From NCBI GenBank assembly GCA_900540865.1, contig UQHH01000007.1, forward strand, positions 1 to 64,000: 64,000 nt of DNA, read 5' to 3'. This DNA comes from an uncultured Oscillospiraceae bacterium (GTDB taxonomy: Bacteria > Bacillota > Clostridia > Oscillospirales > Acutalibacteraceae). Of the stretch, positions 8,958-20,614 are shown piece by piece. The notes beneath the pieces are model-generated. The model did no database searches and was not told the DNA's origin. It saw nothing but the letters and a program-made list of their open reading frames with translations. Position 1 is the first letter of the stretch. Each line of letters opens with the position of its first letter. Both the position numbers and the translations under genes were made by a program.

Positions 8958-10308
8958 AATCCTCACAACCATAGAAAAATACCGGATGTTAGAGCCCGGC
9001 GGCAGCGTTGTCGCCGGCGTTTCGGGTGGAGCAGACTCTATGTGCCTGCTTCACTTTCTTTGTTTGTTAAGAAAAGACTGGAACCTTACCGTTATAGCCG
9101 CGCATGTGAACCACGGGCTGCGCGGGGAAGAAGCAAAGCGCGACGAGGAATTCGTGCGAAGCTGGTGTGAGGAGCACAGCGTTCCATTTGAGGTGCTTCA
9201 CGCCGATGTAAACGCGCTTGCAAAGGAGCGCGGGCAGGGGACGGAGGCGTGCGGCAGGGACGTGCGCTACCGCTTTTTTTCTGAGCTTGCTGAAAAGTAC
9301 GGCGCGCAGATTGCGACCGCCCACACGGCAAGCGACAACGCGGAAACCGTACTGTTCCACCTGATACGCGGGACGGGCATGCGCGGGCTTAGCGGAATTA
9401 AGCCTGTGCGCGGCGATATTGTCCGCCCGCTTATCGAGATAACGCGCGAAGAGGTGGAGGCCTACTGCCGGGAAAACCATGTACCGTACCTTACGGATTC
9501 CACCAATTTAAACGACGACTACACGCGCAACAGGCTGCGCCACCATCTCGTCCCGTTGTGCAAGGAAATCAATCCAAGCTTTGAAAAGGGCGTGCTCCGC
9601 CTGTCCGAAACGCTCGCGCGTGACGAGGCGTATTTCATGGAACAGGCAAAAAACGCGCTCGATAACGCGCGCCTTGAAAACGGGACATACTCCCGCAAAA
9701 GCCTTGCGGCGTTACCCGCGCCGGTGCTTGCGCGTGCGGTTATGCTGTGCGCAAAAGCGTTTTCCTGCCGGTGCCTTGAACAAAAGCATATCGAGGCCGT
9801 CTGCGGGGCCATTTATGAGGGCGTCGGCGCGTGCGATTTGCCGTGCGGCCTGTACGCCGCCGTATCGCAGGGAATGTTCCGCATCGTGCAAAAGGAGGAA
9901 CCTGCCGAAAAGTGGGAAATTTCCCTGACTGATGCAGTTTCTCTAACGAAATACACCAAAAAATTAAGCGTTTGCGTCTGCTCCAAAATGGAATATGACA
10001 AAAAAACGAAATTTAACAAAAAGTTATTAAATAACTCCATGGATTATGCTATAATAAGTAAACATCCTGCCTTCCGAACAAGAAGGGAAGGAGACACGTT
10101 TTCACCCATGGGTAAAAACGGTACGAAAACAGTAAAAAAGCTCTTTAACGAATACAAAATACCGCGCGAGCAGCGCGGTAAAATTCTTCTGCTCGCTCAG
10201 GGCAGCGAGGTTTTGTGGATAGACGGGCTCGGTGTGTCGCGGCATGCCGCCGTTTCCGATAAAACACAGCGCGTTCTCATTATCAATGTTGAAACGGCGG
10301 AGGAGTAA
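8947..10308 (+). CDS. tilS: tRNA(Ile)-lysidine synthase
   Basis: TilS attaches lysine to C34 of tRNA-Ile(CAU) so that it reads AUA; the gene is normally essential. The PP-loop motif SGGADS is near residue 27, followed by HVNHGLRGEEA. The C-terminal domain ends with RTRREGDTFSPMG and VLWIDGLGVSRHA. The GTG start (8947) lies inside the last codons of dnaB, behind GGAGGTGG, giving 453 residues. A segment around 9930-10070 is unusually AT-rich and encodes a Lys/Asn-rich stretch. A promoter-like sequence lies within it. hpt and ftsH follow in the usual Firmicutes order. Confidence 0.93.
   Translation: METKILTTIEKYRMLEPGGSVVAGVSGGADSMCLLHFLCLLRKDWNLTVIAAHVNHGLRGEEAKRDEEFVRSWCEEHSVPFEVLHADVNALAKERGQGTEACGRDVRYRFFSELAEKYGAQIATAHTASDNAETVLFHLIRGTGMRGLSGIKPVRGDIVRPLIEITREEVEAYCRENHVPYLTDSTNLNDDYTRNRLRHHLVPLCKEINPSFEKGVLRLSETLARDEAYFMEQAKNALDNARLENGTYSRKSLAALPAPVLARAVMLCAKAFSCRCLEQKHIEAVCGAIYEGVGACDLPCGLYAAVSQGMFRIVQKEEPAEKWEISLTDAVSLTKYTKKLSVCVCSKMEYDKKTKFNKKLLNNSMDYAIISKHPAFRTRREGDTFSPMGKNGTKTVKKLFNEYKIPREQRGKILLLAQGSEVLWIDGLGVSRHAAVSDKTQRVLIINVETAEE
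10027..10055 (+). promoter_or_regulatory. Candidate internal promoter in tilS for hpt-ftsH
   Basis: Within the AT-rich part of tilS, TTAAAT (10027-10032) is spaced 17 bp from TATAAT (10050-10055), preceded by TGC as an extended -10. It could give hpt and ftsH their own transcription. The -35 is weak. Confidence 0.45.
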
Positions 10309-10332
10309 GCTCCGTTTGCTTCGGAGGGAATT

Positions 10333-10872
10333 ATGGAAAAGGATATTAAAAGGGTACTGTTAAGCGAAGAAGAAATCAAAGCGATTGTGCAAAAGCTTGC
10401 GCAGCAGATTGACCGCGACTACCAGGGCAAAAAGCTTGTGATGGTCGGCCTTTTAAAGGGCAGCGCCGTCTTTATGGCGGATTTGATGCGCGCGGTCAAG
10501 ACAAGGTGCAGCATCGATTTTATGGTAACATCGAGCTATGGCAGCGGTACGGAAAGCAGCGGCAGGCTCAACATATTAAAAGACCTGTCCGCTCCGATTG
10601 ACGGCTGCGACGTGCTCGTCGTGGAGGATATTATCGACAGCGGCGTAACGCTGAGCTTTATCCTCGACTATCTCAAGGCAAAGAACGCAAGCAGCGTAAA
10701 ATTATGTACGCTCCTCAACAAGCCTGACCGGCGCAAAAAGGACGTGCCGGTCGACTACACCGGCGCGGTTATCCCGGACGAGTTCGTCGTCGGCTACGGG
10801 CTCGATTATGCCGAGTATTACCGCAATCTTCCATATATCGGCGTATTAAAGCCGGAAATCTATTCTGATTAA
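10333..10872 (+). CDS. hpt: Hypoxanthine phosphoribosyltransferase
   Basis: Hpt salvages hypoxanthine and guanine to IMP and GMP using PRPP. The 179-residue protein shows the PRPP-binding motif VLVVEDIIDSGVTL, the flexible loop region SSYGSGTESSG and the C-terminal DEFVVGYGLDY. The ATG follows TCGGAGGGAATT. It lies between tilS and ftsH, a conserved grouping in Firmicutes. Confidence 0.96.
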   Translation: MEKDIKRVLLSEEEIKAIVQKLAQQIDRDYQGKKLVMVGLLKGSAVFMADLMRAVKTRCSIDFMVTSSYGSGTESSGRLNILKDLSAPIDGCDVLVVEDIIDSGVTLSFILDYLKAKNASSVKLCTLLNKPDRRKKDVPVDYTGAVIPDEFVVGYGLDYAEYYRNLPYIGVLKPEIYSD

Positions 10873-10914
10873 ACGCCTTTTGTTTTACATATACTATCCT
10901 AAGGAGTGAACATA

Positions 10915-12933
10915 TTGGAGAAAAATAACAAGACGCTGCTGCGTAACCTGCTGATATACCTCGGCATCCCGATTGTGCTGATTCTTGTCGTCGCGACGAT
11001 TTTATGGTCGCAGCCGCAGGTTTCCATCAAATATTCCCATATCGTCCAGTTGTTTGAAAAAAATATGGTAGAAGAATTTTCGATGGACCTCGGTTCCGGC
11101 GCGATGGAAATCAAGCTCAAGGAAGGCGCAAAGCTTACAGATGTAACGGGTGAGGAAGCGACACAGCCGCAGTCACAGACGAACATTTTCGGCAACAACG
11201 CGCAGAATCAACCGGAAGACAAAGCGAAAAACCAGATTATCAAATACACCGCGCCAAGCCCGGCGCGGATGTTGGAAGATATTGGGGACTATATCAAGGT
11301 CTATAACGAGAAAAATCCCGACAAACCTATGGTGTACGACTATAAGGCGGCAAACGAGAATTCATGGCTCTTGAGCCTCCTGCCGAATATCATCATCACG
11401 GTGCTCATGGTCGTGCTGTTCCTATATTTCTTCCGCAAGATGTCCGGCATGGGCGGCGACCCGACCAAGCAGATGGGCTTCGGCAAGGCGAAAATCAAGG
11501 ATATGAACGACGAGAAGCGCAAGACGACGTTTGAGGACGTCGCCGGCGCGGACGAGGAAAAGGAAGAGCTCGAGGAAATCGTCGAGTTCCTCAAAAACCC
11601 ACAAAAGTATAACGATTTGGGCGCGCGCATCCCGAAGGGCGTGCTGCTCGTCGGCCCTCCTGGTACCGGTAAAACGCTGCTGGCAAGGGCTGTCGCGGGC
11701 GAGGCGGGCGTCCCGTTCTTCTCGATTTCCGGTTCGGATTTCGTTGAGATGTTCGTCGGCGTCGGCGCGTCGCGTGTGCGCGACCTGTTCGACCAGGCGA
11801 AAAAGAATTCCCCGTGCATCATTTTCATCGACGAAATTGACGCGGTCGGCCGTCAGAGGGGCACAGGACTAGGCGGCGGGCACGACGAGCGTGAGCAGAC
11901 CCTAAACCAGCTGCTCGTAGAGATGGACGGCTTCGGTATGAACGAGGGCGTCATCATGATTGCCGCGACCAACCGTCCCGACATCCTCGACCCGGCGCTG
12001 ATGCGTCCCGGCCGTTTCGACAGGCAGGTCGTCGTCGGCTACCCGGACATCAAGGGCAGGGAAGCCATCCTCAAGGTGCACGCGCGCAAAAAGCCGCTTG
12101 CGCCCGACGTACGGCTCGACACCGTTGCAAAATCGACCGCGGGCTTTACAGGCGCGGACCTTGAAAACCTTCTGAACGAAGCAGCGCTGCTCGCCGCAAG
12201 GAAGAGCAAAAAGGCTATCACAATGGAGGAAATTGGGGAAGCGACCATTAAGGTCGTCGTCGGCGCGGAGAAGAAAACGCGCGTCATGAACGAAAAGGAA
12301 AAGAAGCTGACCGCTTACCACGAGGCGGGCCACGCCATTGCGTTCGAGGTCTGCGAAACGCAGGACAGCGTCCACCAGATTTCCATTATCCCGACCGGTA
12401 TGGCGGGCGGCTACACCATGCCGCTTCCGTCGGAGGATAAATCCTACCGTTCCTTACAGGAAATGGAAGAGAGTATTATCGTCGGTATGGGCGGACGCGT
12501 TGCGGAAGCGCTCATTATGGGCGACATCTCGACAGGCGCGTCGAGCGATATTCAGAAAGCGACGCAGACGGCGCGCTCCATGGTTACCAAATACGGCATG
12601 AGCAAGATTTTAGGCCCAATCGCCTATGGCGAAAGCGGCAACGAGGTCTTTATCGGCCGTGACATGGGCCATGTCAAGGATTATTCCGACGATACGGCCG
12701 CGAAAATCGACGAAGAGGTTTTCCGTATCGTGACCGACAGCTACAATCGCTGTGAGGAAATCCTCAACGCGCATATGCCGCAGCTTCACGCGGTTGCCAA
12801 ATTCCTCATCAAGCATGAGAAGATGGACCATGAGCAGTTTATGTCCGTTATGAACGGCACCTATGTGGAAGAGCCGGAGGAGGAAGAAATTCCCACCATA
12901 CAGGACGATTCCACCGGCGAAATCAATCATTGA
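10915..12933 (+). CDS. ftsH: ATP-dependent zinc metalloprotease FtsH
   Basis: FtsH is a membrane-anchored AAA+ protease that degrades misfolded membrane proteins and regulators; in Bacillus it is needed for sporulation. Two transmembrane segments lie near residues 10-30 and 155-175. Walker A GPPGTGKT is near residue 247, Walker B is IIFIDEID, the second region of homology follows, and the zinc motif HEAGH is near 467. The extracytoplasmic segment is longer than in E. coli and contains a Gln/Asn-rich run. The TTG start (10915) lies eight bases after AAGGAG. The alternative GTG at 10906 overlaps that site. Confidence 0.95.
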   Translation: MEKNNKTLLRNLLIYLGIPIVLILVVATILWSQPQVSIKYSHIVQLFEKNMVEEFSMDLGSGAMEIKLKEGAKLTDVTGEEATQPQSQTNIFGNNAQNQPEDKAKNQIIKYTAPSPARMLEDIGDYIKVYNEKNPDKPMVYDYKAANENSWLLSLLPNIIITVLMVVLFLYFFRKMSGMGGDPTKQMGFGKAKIKDMNDEKRKTTFEDVAGADEEKEELEEIVEFLKNPQKYNDLGARIPKGVLLVGPPGTGKTLLARAVAGEAGVPFFSISGSDFVEMFVGVGASRVRDLFDQAKKNSPCIIFIDEIDAVGRQRGTGLGGGHDEREQTLNQLLVEMDGFGMNEGVIMIAATNRPDILDPALMRPGRFDRQVVVGYPDIKGREAILKVHARKKPLAPDVRLDTVAKSTAGFTGADLENLLNEAALLAARKSKKAITMEEIGEATIKVVVGAEKKTRVMNEKEKKLTAYHEAGHAIAFEVCETQDSVHQISIIPTGMAGGYTMPLPSEDKSYRSLQEMEESIIVGMGGRVAEALIMGDISTGASSDIQKATQTARSMVTKYGMSKILGPIAYGESGNEVFIGRDMGHVKDYSDDTAAKIDEEVFRIVTDSYNRCEEILNAHMPQLHAVAKFLIKHEKMDHEQFMSVMNGTYVEEPEEEEIPTIQDDSTGEINH

Positions 12934-12954
12934 TTTATCAGGGATAAAGAGGCA

Positions 12955-12986
12955 ACGGGACGGGGGCTTGCCCCCGCCCCGTTTTT
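12955..12986 (+). terminator. Intrinsic terminator after ftsH
   Basis: A GC-rich stem (CGGG-bulge-CGGGGG against CCCCCGCCCCG) is followed by GTTTTTAAAA, closing the RNase J to ftsH region. Confidence 0.8.
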
Positions 12987-13030
12987 AAAACAAGAGGGAT
13001 ATAGGAAAAAGGGTTCAGGTGAATAAAAAC

Positions 13031-15856
<2,826 letters not shown>

Positions 15857-15901
15857 TGCTTCTCCGGCCCGTCGGCAAGGTACTAGGGAAGGAGCTTACT
15901 G

Positions 15902-16570
15902 ATGTGCAATCCATCCGCTTTTTGCGCAAATGAATACGACGGACAAATCAAACAGACGCTCCCTTTTTATGAGGAATTTTATAATCAGGCCGCGGATACC
16001 GTGGCGGCAATGGGAAAAACAGGCGTTTCCTGGCTGGACGCCGGCTGCGGAACAGGTAAAATGGCGGAAACCGCATACCGGCAGCTCGAAATCAGCCGGT
16101 TTGTGTTCTGCGATATTTCACGGGAGATGCTCCAAACGGCAAAGGAAAGGTTTTCCTCTTTTCCCGGCGCTCAATTCATTTTGTGCCCGGCACAGGAGCT
16201 TGCTTTTCATGAGGAATTCGACGTGGCGACGGCAATCCAGGTCAACCATTATGGAAGCCGTGAAGACAGGCGCCGCGCGGTAAAAAACTGTTTTAACGCG
16301 CTCAAAAGCGGCGGGCTGTTCCTTACCTTTGAAAACTTTGCGCCTTACAGCCAAATGGGGAAAGAGCTGTATCTGGAAAGATGGCGGCGCTTCCAGCTGG
16401 AAAGCGGCAGGAGCGCCGCGCAAAGCAGCGCGCATATTGAGCGGTACGGCAATGCGTATTTTCCCATCACGATAACAGAGCATCTGGAGCTTCTGAGAGA
16501 ATGCGGCTTCCGCTGCGCGGAGCTGTTCTGGGCTTCCTATATGCAGGCTGGACTGCTTGGAATAAAATAG
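15902..16570 (+). CDS. Class I SAM-dependent methyltransferase
   Basis: A 222-residue Rossmann-fold methyltransferase with motif I LDAGCGTGKMAE near residue 41 and an acidic post-motif FCDIS. The later segment VNHYGSREDRRRAVKNCFNA resembles small-molecule methyltransferases rather than RNA enzymes. The substrate cannot be told. The start follows GGAAGGAG. It lies 45 bp after uvrA and may be cotranscribed, but no functional link is evident. Confidence 0.8.
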   Translation: MCNPSAFCANEYDGQIKQTLPFYEEFYNQAADTVAAMGKTGVSWLDAGCGTGKMAETAYRQLEISRFVFCDISREMLQTAKERFSSFPGAQFILCPAQELAFHEEFDVATAIQVNHYGSREDRRRAVKNCFNALKSGGLFLTFENFAPYSQMGKELYLERWRRFQLESGRSAAQSSAHIERYGNAYFPITITEHLELLRECGFRCAELFWASYMQAGLLGIK

Positions 16571-16666
16571 AAGCTTTGGGCGGCGGTGATTTACTGCGTC
16601 GTTAGGGAAAAAATGCGGGATTATAAGGCGTAATATGGAAAATCAATCGATAACGGGTGAGCGTCC

Positions 16667-16810
16667 ATGAAAATTTTAAGTCTCACGTTGTACATTGTGG
16701 GAATATGCTTTTGTATCGCGGGAATTACAGGGCATTTCCCGGCGTTTGCCGGAGCGGCGCTGAGCTTTTTTGCGGCTACGATGATTATTGTAAGGCAGGC
16801 AAAAAAGTAA
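16667..16810 (+). CDS. Small membrane protein, 47 residues
   Basis: A 47-residue open frame, MKILSLTLYIVGICFC onwards, has two short hydrophobic segments broken by a Gly/His/Pro turn and ends with a basic tail (RQAKK). GGGTGAG precedes the ATG. It resembles the small putative membrane proteins common in Firmicutes; no function is recognised. A frame on another phase starting at 16657 overlaps it but lacks these features. The coding case rests on hydrophobic patterning and the ribosome binding site. Confidence 0.5.
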   Translation: MKILSLTLYIVGICFCIAGITGHFPAFAGAALSFFAATMIIVRQAKK

Positions 16811-16927
16811 TAGCACGCAGAGGCCACACTGGGCGGCCATACGAATTACCTTTATGGAGGTAATTGCTTCCGCTATATGGCTCTGATTATTCAAAAAGCC
16901 ACCGAAACTTATACGGGAATATATAAA

Positions 16928-16957
16928 GCCCCGCAACGCTTGCACGTTGCGGGGCCT
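16928..16957. terminator. Hairpin terminator downstream of the alkaline phosphatase gene
   Basis: An 11-bp perfect stem, GCCCCGCAACG (16928-16938) with CGTTGCGGGGC (16945-16955), lies just past the phosphatase stop codon. On the minus strand it is followed by TTTATAT. A separate inverted repeat AATTACCT/AGGTAATT (16844-16865) lies nearby, with no known role. Confidence 0.65.
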
Positions 16958-16984
16958 TCATATCAGTGCTTATAAAAAATCGCC

Positions 16985-18208
16985 TTATGCCGCCGCGCTG
17001 GAAGACGGATATTCGCGGCTCTGTTTTAACACGCGCTTCATCATTTTGGCAACGTCGGTGTTGTCGATAAGCTCCTTATCGAACAGCGAATTGGCCTGCG
17101 CGCCCGCTGCGAAAATGCCGACGGGGGTGCTGGTGTGTTCGCCGCCAGAGGTGAACAGGTCGCTCGTCAGGTCTTTTGCGGCCGCGCCTTCAGGAACCTC
17201 AACGCCGCCCGTTTCATGGTCGGCCGTTACGATGACGAGCGTGCCCGGATGCTTGGAAGCATAATCAAGCACCGTGTCGATTGCGTGGTCGAACACCTTC
17301 ATTTCATTTAAGGTCGCGTCCATGTCGAGCAGCGCCGCGCGCGTGTCGATGTCGGAGCCTTCGACCATCAGGAAAAAGCCGTTGTCGTTTTCAAGCAGTT
17401 CAAGCGCTTTTTTTGTTTCTGTCTCGAGTGACGGCTTGTAGCCCGCGAGGATGTTCTCATACCGGAACATGCCGAGCACCTTTTTGCCGGGCTTGAGCGC
17501 GTCGAGCTCAGCGGGTGTGGAAACATAGGTGTAGTCGCGCTCTTCAACGAGCTTTTTCACGCCTTTTCTGTAAAACTGCTGTCCGCCGCCGAGCATCACG
17601 TCAATATCGGCTTTCAGCTGCTGGCCCAAAATCTGCATAAAGGCGTCGCGGTTTCCCACGTGCGCCGTAAAGCCCGCGGGCGTTGCGTGCGCCACGTGCT
17701 CGGTTACGGCAAAGCCTACCTTCATGCCGTAGCCCTTCGCGACCTCCGTAATACTCTCCACCGGGTCGTTGTCCTTATCCACGCCGATATATTTGTTGTA
17801 CGTCTTGACGCCGCAGGCGAGCGCCGTCGCGGCGGCCGCACTGTCGGTCGTGCCGGTCAGGGAGTCGGTCGTAACCCGCGCCGTATAGGGCATAGCGGCG
17901 GTTGCGAATTTGCCGCCCTTCTGGATTTCCGCGCACTTGATGGTGTTTAAGCCCATACCGTCGCCAATCATCAAAATAATGTTCTTAACAGGCACGTTGG
18001 TCTCGAGCTTGTATTCTTTAAATTCCGCGTAGGTAAGGTTTTTGTCCTTTACGTCGTCGGGATTTTCCGTCGTTGTCTCCGTTGCCTGCGCGGATGACGA
18101 ATCCGCCTGGGAGGCGTTTGCGGGCTGCGGGCTGCTGTCGCAGGAGGCAAGCGCCGCCGCGCTCAAAACGATGAGCGCCGAGAGAATGATTGCCAATGCT
18201 TTCTTCAT
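16985..18208 (-). CDS. Alkaline phosphatase, membrane lipoprotein
   Basis: A 407-residue PhoA-superfamily enzyme that releases phosphate from organic esters outside the cell. Residues 1-22 are a lipoprotein signal with lipobox LASC, followed by a Ser/Thr/Gln-rich linker. Metal and active-site motifs are visible: MIGDGMG, the nucleophile Ser in GTTDSAAAATAL, EGSDIDTRAA, VTADHETGG and GGEHTSTPV. The ATG follows AAGGAAGG. The gene lies 47 bp downstream of a HAD phosphatase gene and probably shares its promoter. Regulation by phosphate is plausible, but I could not recognise a Pho box. Confidence 0.9.
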   Translation of the reverse strand: MKKALAIILSALIVLSAAALASCDSSPQPANASQADSSSAQATETTTENPDDVKDKNLTYAEFKEYKLETNVPVKNIILMIGDGMGLNTIKCAEIQKGGKFATAAMPYTARVTTDSLTGTTDSAAAATALACGVKTYNKYIGVDKDNDPVESITEVAKGYGMKVGFAVTEHVAHATPAGFTAHVGNRDAFMQILGQQLKADIDVMLGGGQQFYRKGVKKLVEERDYTYVSTPAELDALKPGKKVLGMFRYENILAGYKPSLETETKKALELLENDNGFFLMVEGSDIDTRAALLDMDATLNEMKVFDHAIDTVLDYASKHPGTLVIVTADHETGGVEVPEGAAAKDLTSDLFTSGGEHTSTPVGIFAAGAQANSLFDKELIDNTDVAKMMKRVLKQSREYPSSSAAA

Positions 18209-18255
18209 GGTTCTTTCCTTCCTTTATTATGATGATAGGAGCTGCATAAAAAGCA

Positions 18256-18813
18256 TCAGTCCCAGTCTGTAAGCCTGTCGCCCGCAACGAGAAAGGCGCT
18301 TGCCGCGATGTCGCGCAGCGGGCGGTCGCTCTGGGAATCTGAATAAAACGCGTCGATTTGCCCCTGCGGAAACATCTCGTAAAAACGGCGGACCTTTTCC
18401 GTTCCATGACAATTAACGCCCGAGTACACCCCCGTTATGGGGTCGACCTCGGACGCAATTAAAAAACGCACCCCGAGCTCAGCGCAGACCGGTTCGAGCA
18501 GAAACCGCGGGGAAGCGGAGATAATCACGTCGTCCTCCCGCTTCTGACGCAAATACCACGGTTTAATTTTATGGCGGTTTTTGCCCCAAAATGCGGGTAC
18601 GTCCCTTTGAACGTCCACGCAGGTTAAAAACGTGTACATTTTCTGCTTGAACTGTGTTTTCGTGCAGCTTTTTGAAATATAGTGCGAAAAAGCGCCCGAC
18701 AGGGCGTTCGGCACATATTTCAGCATCTCTGGGTGTTTGGTTAGAGAATACAAATAAAAATCCCTGGTGCTGTCGCCGTCATATATCGTTTTGTCGAAGT
18801 CGTAAACGTTCAC
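18256..18813 (-). CDS. HAD-superfamily phosphatase (HAD-IB-like)
   Basis: A 185-residue cytoplasmic phosphohydrolase of the haloacid dehalogenase superfamily. Motif I is VYDFDKTIYDGDST at the N-terminus, the Ser of motif II is in DVIISASPRFLL, and the late acidic motif is YSDSQSDRPL. This arrangement fits the subfamily containing phosphoserine phosphatase-like and YrbI/HAD-IB enzymes. The substrate is unknown. The start is GTG (18811-18813) behind GGTGG. It is the first gene of a two-gene unit with the alkaline phosphatase. Confidence 0.8.
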   Translation of the reverse strand: MNVYDFDKTIYDGDSTRDFYLYSLTKHPEMLKYVPNALSGAFSHYISKSCTKTQFKQKMYTFLTCVDVQRDVPAFWGKNRHKIKPWYLRQKREDDVIISASPRFLLEPVCAELGVRFLIASEVDPITGVYSGVNCHGTEKVRRFYEMFPQGQIDAFYSDSQSDRPLRDIAASAFLVAGDRLTDWD

Positions 18814-18842
18814 ATTACCACCAGAATTCCTATTATTGTCTT

Positions 18843-18871
18843 ATTATAATATCGATTACAGATTTTTACAA
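18843..18871 (-). promoter_or_regulatory. Sigma-A promoter of the HAD phosphatase-alkaline phosphatase unit
   Basis: TTGTAA (18866-18871) and TATAAT (18843-18848) are separated by 17 bp on the minus strand, about 30 bases ahead of the GTG start. Confidence 0.7.
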
Positions 18872-18966
18872 GGCAAAAAGCTGTTAAAATTTACAATTAG
18901 TTAATTTTAATCGCCGGAAAGTATTGTAGAATAAGAAAAGAAAATAATAAAAGGGAGAAAATTTTT

Positions 18967-19914
18967 TTGTTCGGATATATCAAGCCCTACCAGCCGGATT
19001 TGCGCATTAAGGAATATGAAGCGTACAAGGGTGTATATTGCGGGCTGTGCAAGCGCCTCGGCAAGGACTACGGGATACTCTCCCGTTTTATCCTGAGCTA
19101 CGACTGCACGTTTTACGCAATGGTGCGCGTAAGCCTCATGGGCGAATGCCCCGGCTTCGAACAGGGCAGGTGTACGTTCAACCCGCTGAAAAAATGCACC
19201 TTCTGTAAAGGCTCGCAGGATACGCTCAGGGAGGCGGCGGCGCTCAGCGTCGTAACGTTTTACTACAAGCTGCTCGACGACATCGCGGACGATTCCTTTT
19301 TGAAAGCGCTTTTTAAATGGCTGCTAAAGCCCATAGCGGGCCGCTGGCGCAAAAAGGCGCTGAAAGAATTTTCTCCGCTCGACGAAATCGTTTCCCAGAT
19401 GCTTCGGGAACAGCTTGAGGCGGAGCGAACGCCCGAATGCTCTCTCGACCGTGCGGCCGACCCTACGGCGCGCATGATGCGGCAGCTCATGGGGCGCATG
19501 GCGGAAAATGAAACACAGCGGAAGGTTTACTCCCATTTTGGCTATTATCTGGGGAAATGGATTTATTTAATCGACGCCGCGGACGACATGGAGAAGGACA
19601 AAAAAAGCGGGAGCTTTAACCCGTTTCTAAAGGAGCTTGAGGAAAGGCGGGCGCCTCTTACAAAAGAGGAGGAAAGCCGGTACTGCAACGAGGTTTTGAA
19701 CTGTAACGTCAGTATGATGCTTTCTGCCTTTCACCTGATGGAGCTTCATGTGTTCCGGGAAATCATCGAAAATATCACAGGGCCGGGAATCGCTCAGATG
19801 CAGAAAAAAGTTTTGTTCGATAAACGGGAGGTTGCTCCCGAACAAATTAGGGAAGAAAAGTTGGAAGAACCGGCGCCGTCCGCAAACGGTACGGATACCG
19901 GTATAAAGGGGTAA
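18967..19914 (+). CDS. DUF5685-family-like cysteine-containing protein
   Basis: A 315-residue mostly helical protein starting FGYIKPYQPDLRIKEYEAYK, which I associate with the uncharacterised DUF5685 family. Several cysteine pairs lie in the first 100 residues (YCGLCKRLG, CTFNPLKKCTFCKG), along with acidic LLDDIADDS and DAADDMEKDKKSGSFNP motifs that recall metal-dependent all-alpha enzymes. The mechanism is unknown. It begins at TTG behind AAAAGGGAG. It is followed after nine bases by a J-domain protein with its own Cys-rich tail, so the two probably act together. Confidence 0.65.
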   Translation: MFGYIKPYQPDLRIKEYEAYKGVYCGLCKRLGKDYGILSRFILSYDCTFYAMVRVSLMGECPGFEQGRCTFNPLKKCTFCKGSQDTLREAAALSVVTFYYKLLDDIADDSFLKALFKWLLKPIAGRWRKKALKEFSPLDEIVSQMLREQLEAERTPECSLDRAADPTARMMRQLMGRMAENETQRKVYSHFGYYLGKWIYLIDAADDMEKDKKSGSFNPFLKELEERRAPLTKEEESRYCNEVLNCNVSMMLSAFHLMELHVFREIIENITGPGIAQMQKKVLFDKREVAPEQIREEKLEEPAPSANGTDTGIKG

Positions 19915-19923
19915 TAAAAGGTT

Positions 19924-20559
19924 ATGCAGCAGGATCCATATCAGGTTTTGGGTGTTTCCAGGGAAGCCACTGAAGAAGAAATCAAGACGGCTTACCGGAA
20001 TCTTGCAAAAAAATATCATCCGGACAATTACACGGACACGCCGCTTTCAGACGTTGCTTCTGAAAAAATGAAGGAAGTCAACGAGGCGTACGACACCATC
20101 ATGAACGCACGCAGAAACGGCGGCAGCGCGGGGAATCCGGGCGGCGGCTACGGCTATTACAACGCGAACCCGGGGTATGGCTCGTCCTCGAAGTACTCCG
20201 ACGTCAGGGTGCTCATCCAGACCGGCCGCCTTGCCGACGCGGAGCAGATTCTCGACGGGGTGCCCGCCCAGGGGCGCGACGCGGAATGGCATTTCCTAAA
20301 AGGCACAATCATGCTCAAAAAAGGCTGGACGGAAGAGGCGTATAAGCACATGCAGACTGCGTGCTCTATGGACCCGGGCAACGGGGAGTACCGGCAGGCG
20401 ATGGGCTACGTCCAGAGCAGAAGAGGCGGCGCCTACGGCGGCTATAATACCCAGCAGCCGGTCGGCGGCGGATGCTCTACCTGCGACTTGTGCTCAGGCC
20501 TTTGCTGTGCGGACTGCTGCTGCGAATGCATGGGCGGGGATTTGATTCCCTGCTGCTAA
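19924..20559 (+). CDS. J-domain protein with TPR-like centre and cysteine-rich C-terminus
   Basis: A 211-residue DnaJ-type co-chaperone. The J domain spans about residues 3-62 with the essential HPD in KKYHPDNY. A Gly/Tyr/Asn-rich linker and a helical repeat region (about 85-155) follow. The last 30 residues hold 11 cysteines (CSTCDLCSGLCC, then a CCC run, ending PCC). It lacks the DnaJ zinc-finger repeats and client domain, so it likely recruits DnaK to a specific partner. The adjacent DUF5685-like protein is the obvious candidate. The tail may bind metal or be lipid-modified. Confidence 0.75.
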   Translation: MQQDPYQVLGVSREATEEEIKTAYRNLAKKYHPDNYTDTPLSDVASEKMKEVNEAYDTIMNARRNGGSAGNPGGGYGYYNANPGYGSSSKYSDVRVLIQTGRLADAEQILDGVPAQGRDAEWHFLKGTIMLKKGWTEEAYKHMQTACSMDPGNGEYRQAMGYVQSRRGGAYGGYNTQQPVGGGCSTCDLCSGLCCADCCCECMGGDLIPCC

Positions 20560-20572
20560 TGAAGAAAAGCGA

Positions 20573-20598
20573 GGGAACGTGAAAGCGTTCCCTTTTTT
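20573..20598 (+). terminator. Intrinsic terminator between the J-domain gene and the S-component-like gene
   Basis: GGGAACG and CGTTCCC (20573-20592 overall) are followed by TTTTTTAT. The next gene's GGAGG lies directly after, so the downstream gene depends on readthrough or on a promoter not recognised. Confidence 0.75.
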
Positions 20599-20614
20599 AT
20601 GGAGGAATGTCGCG

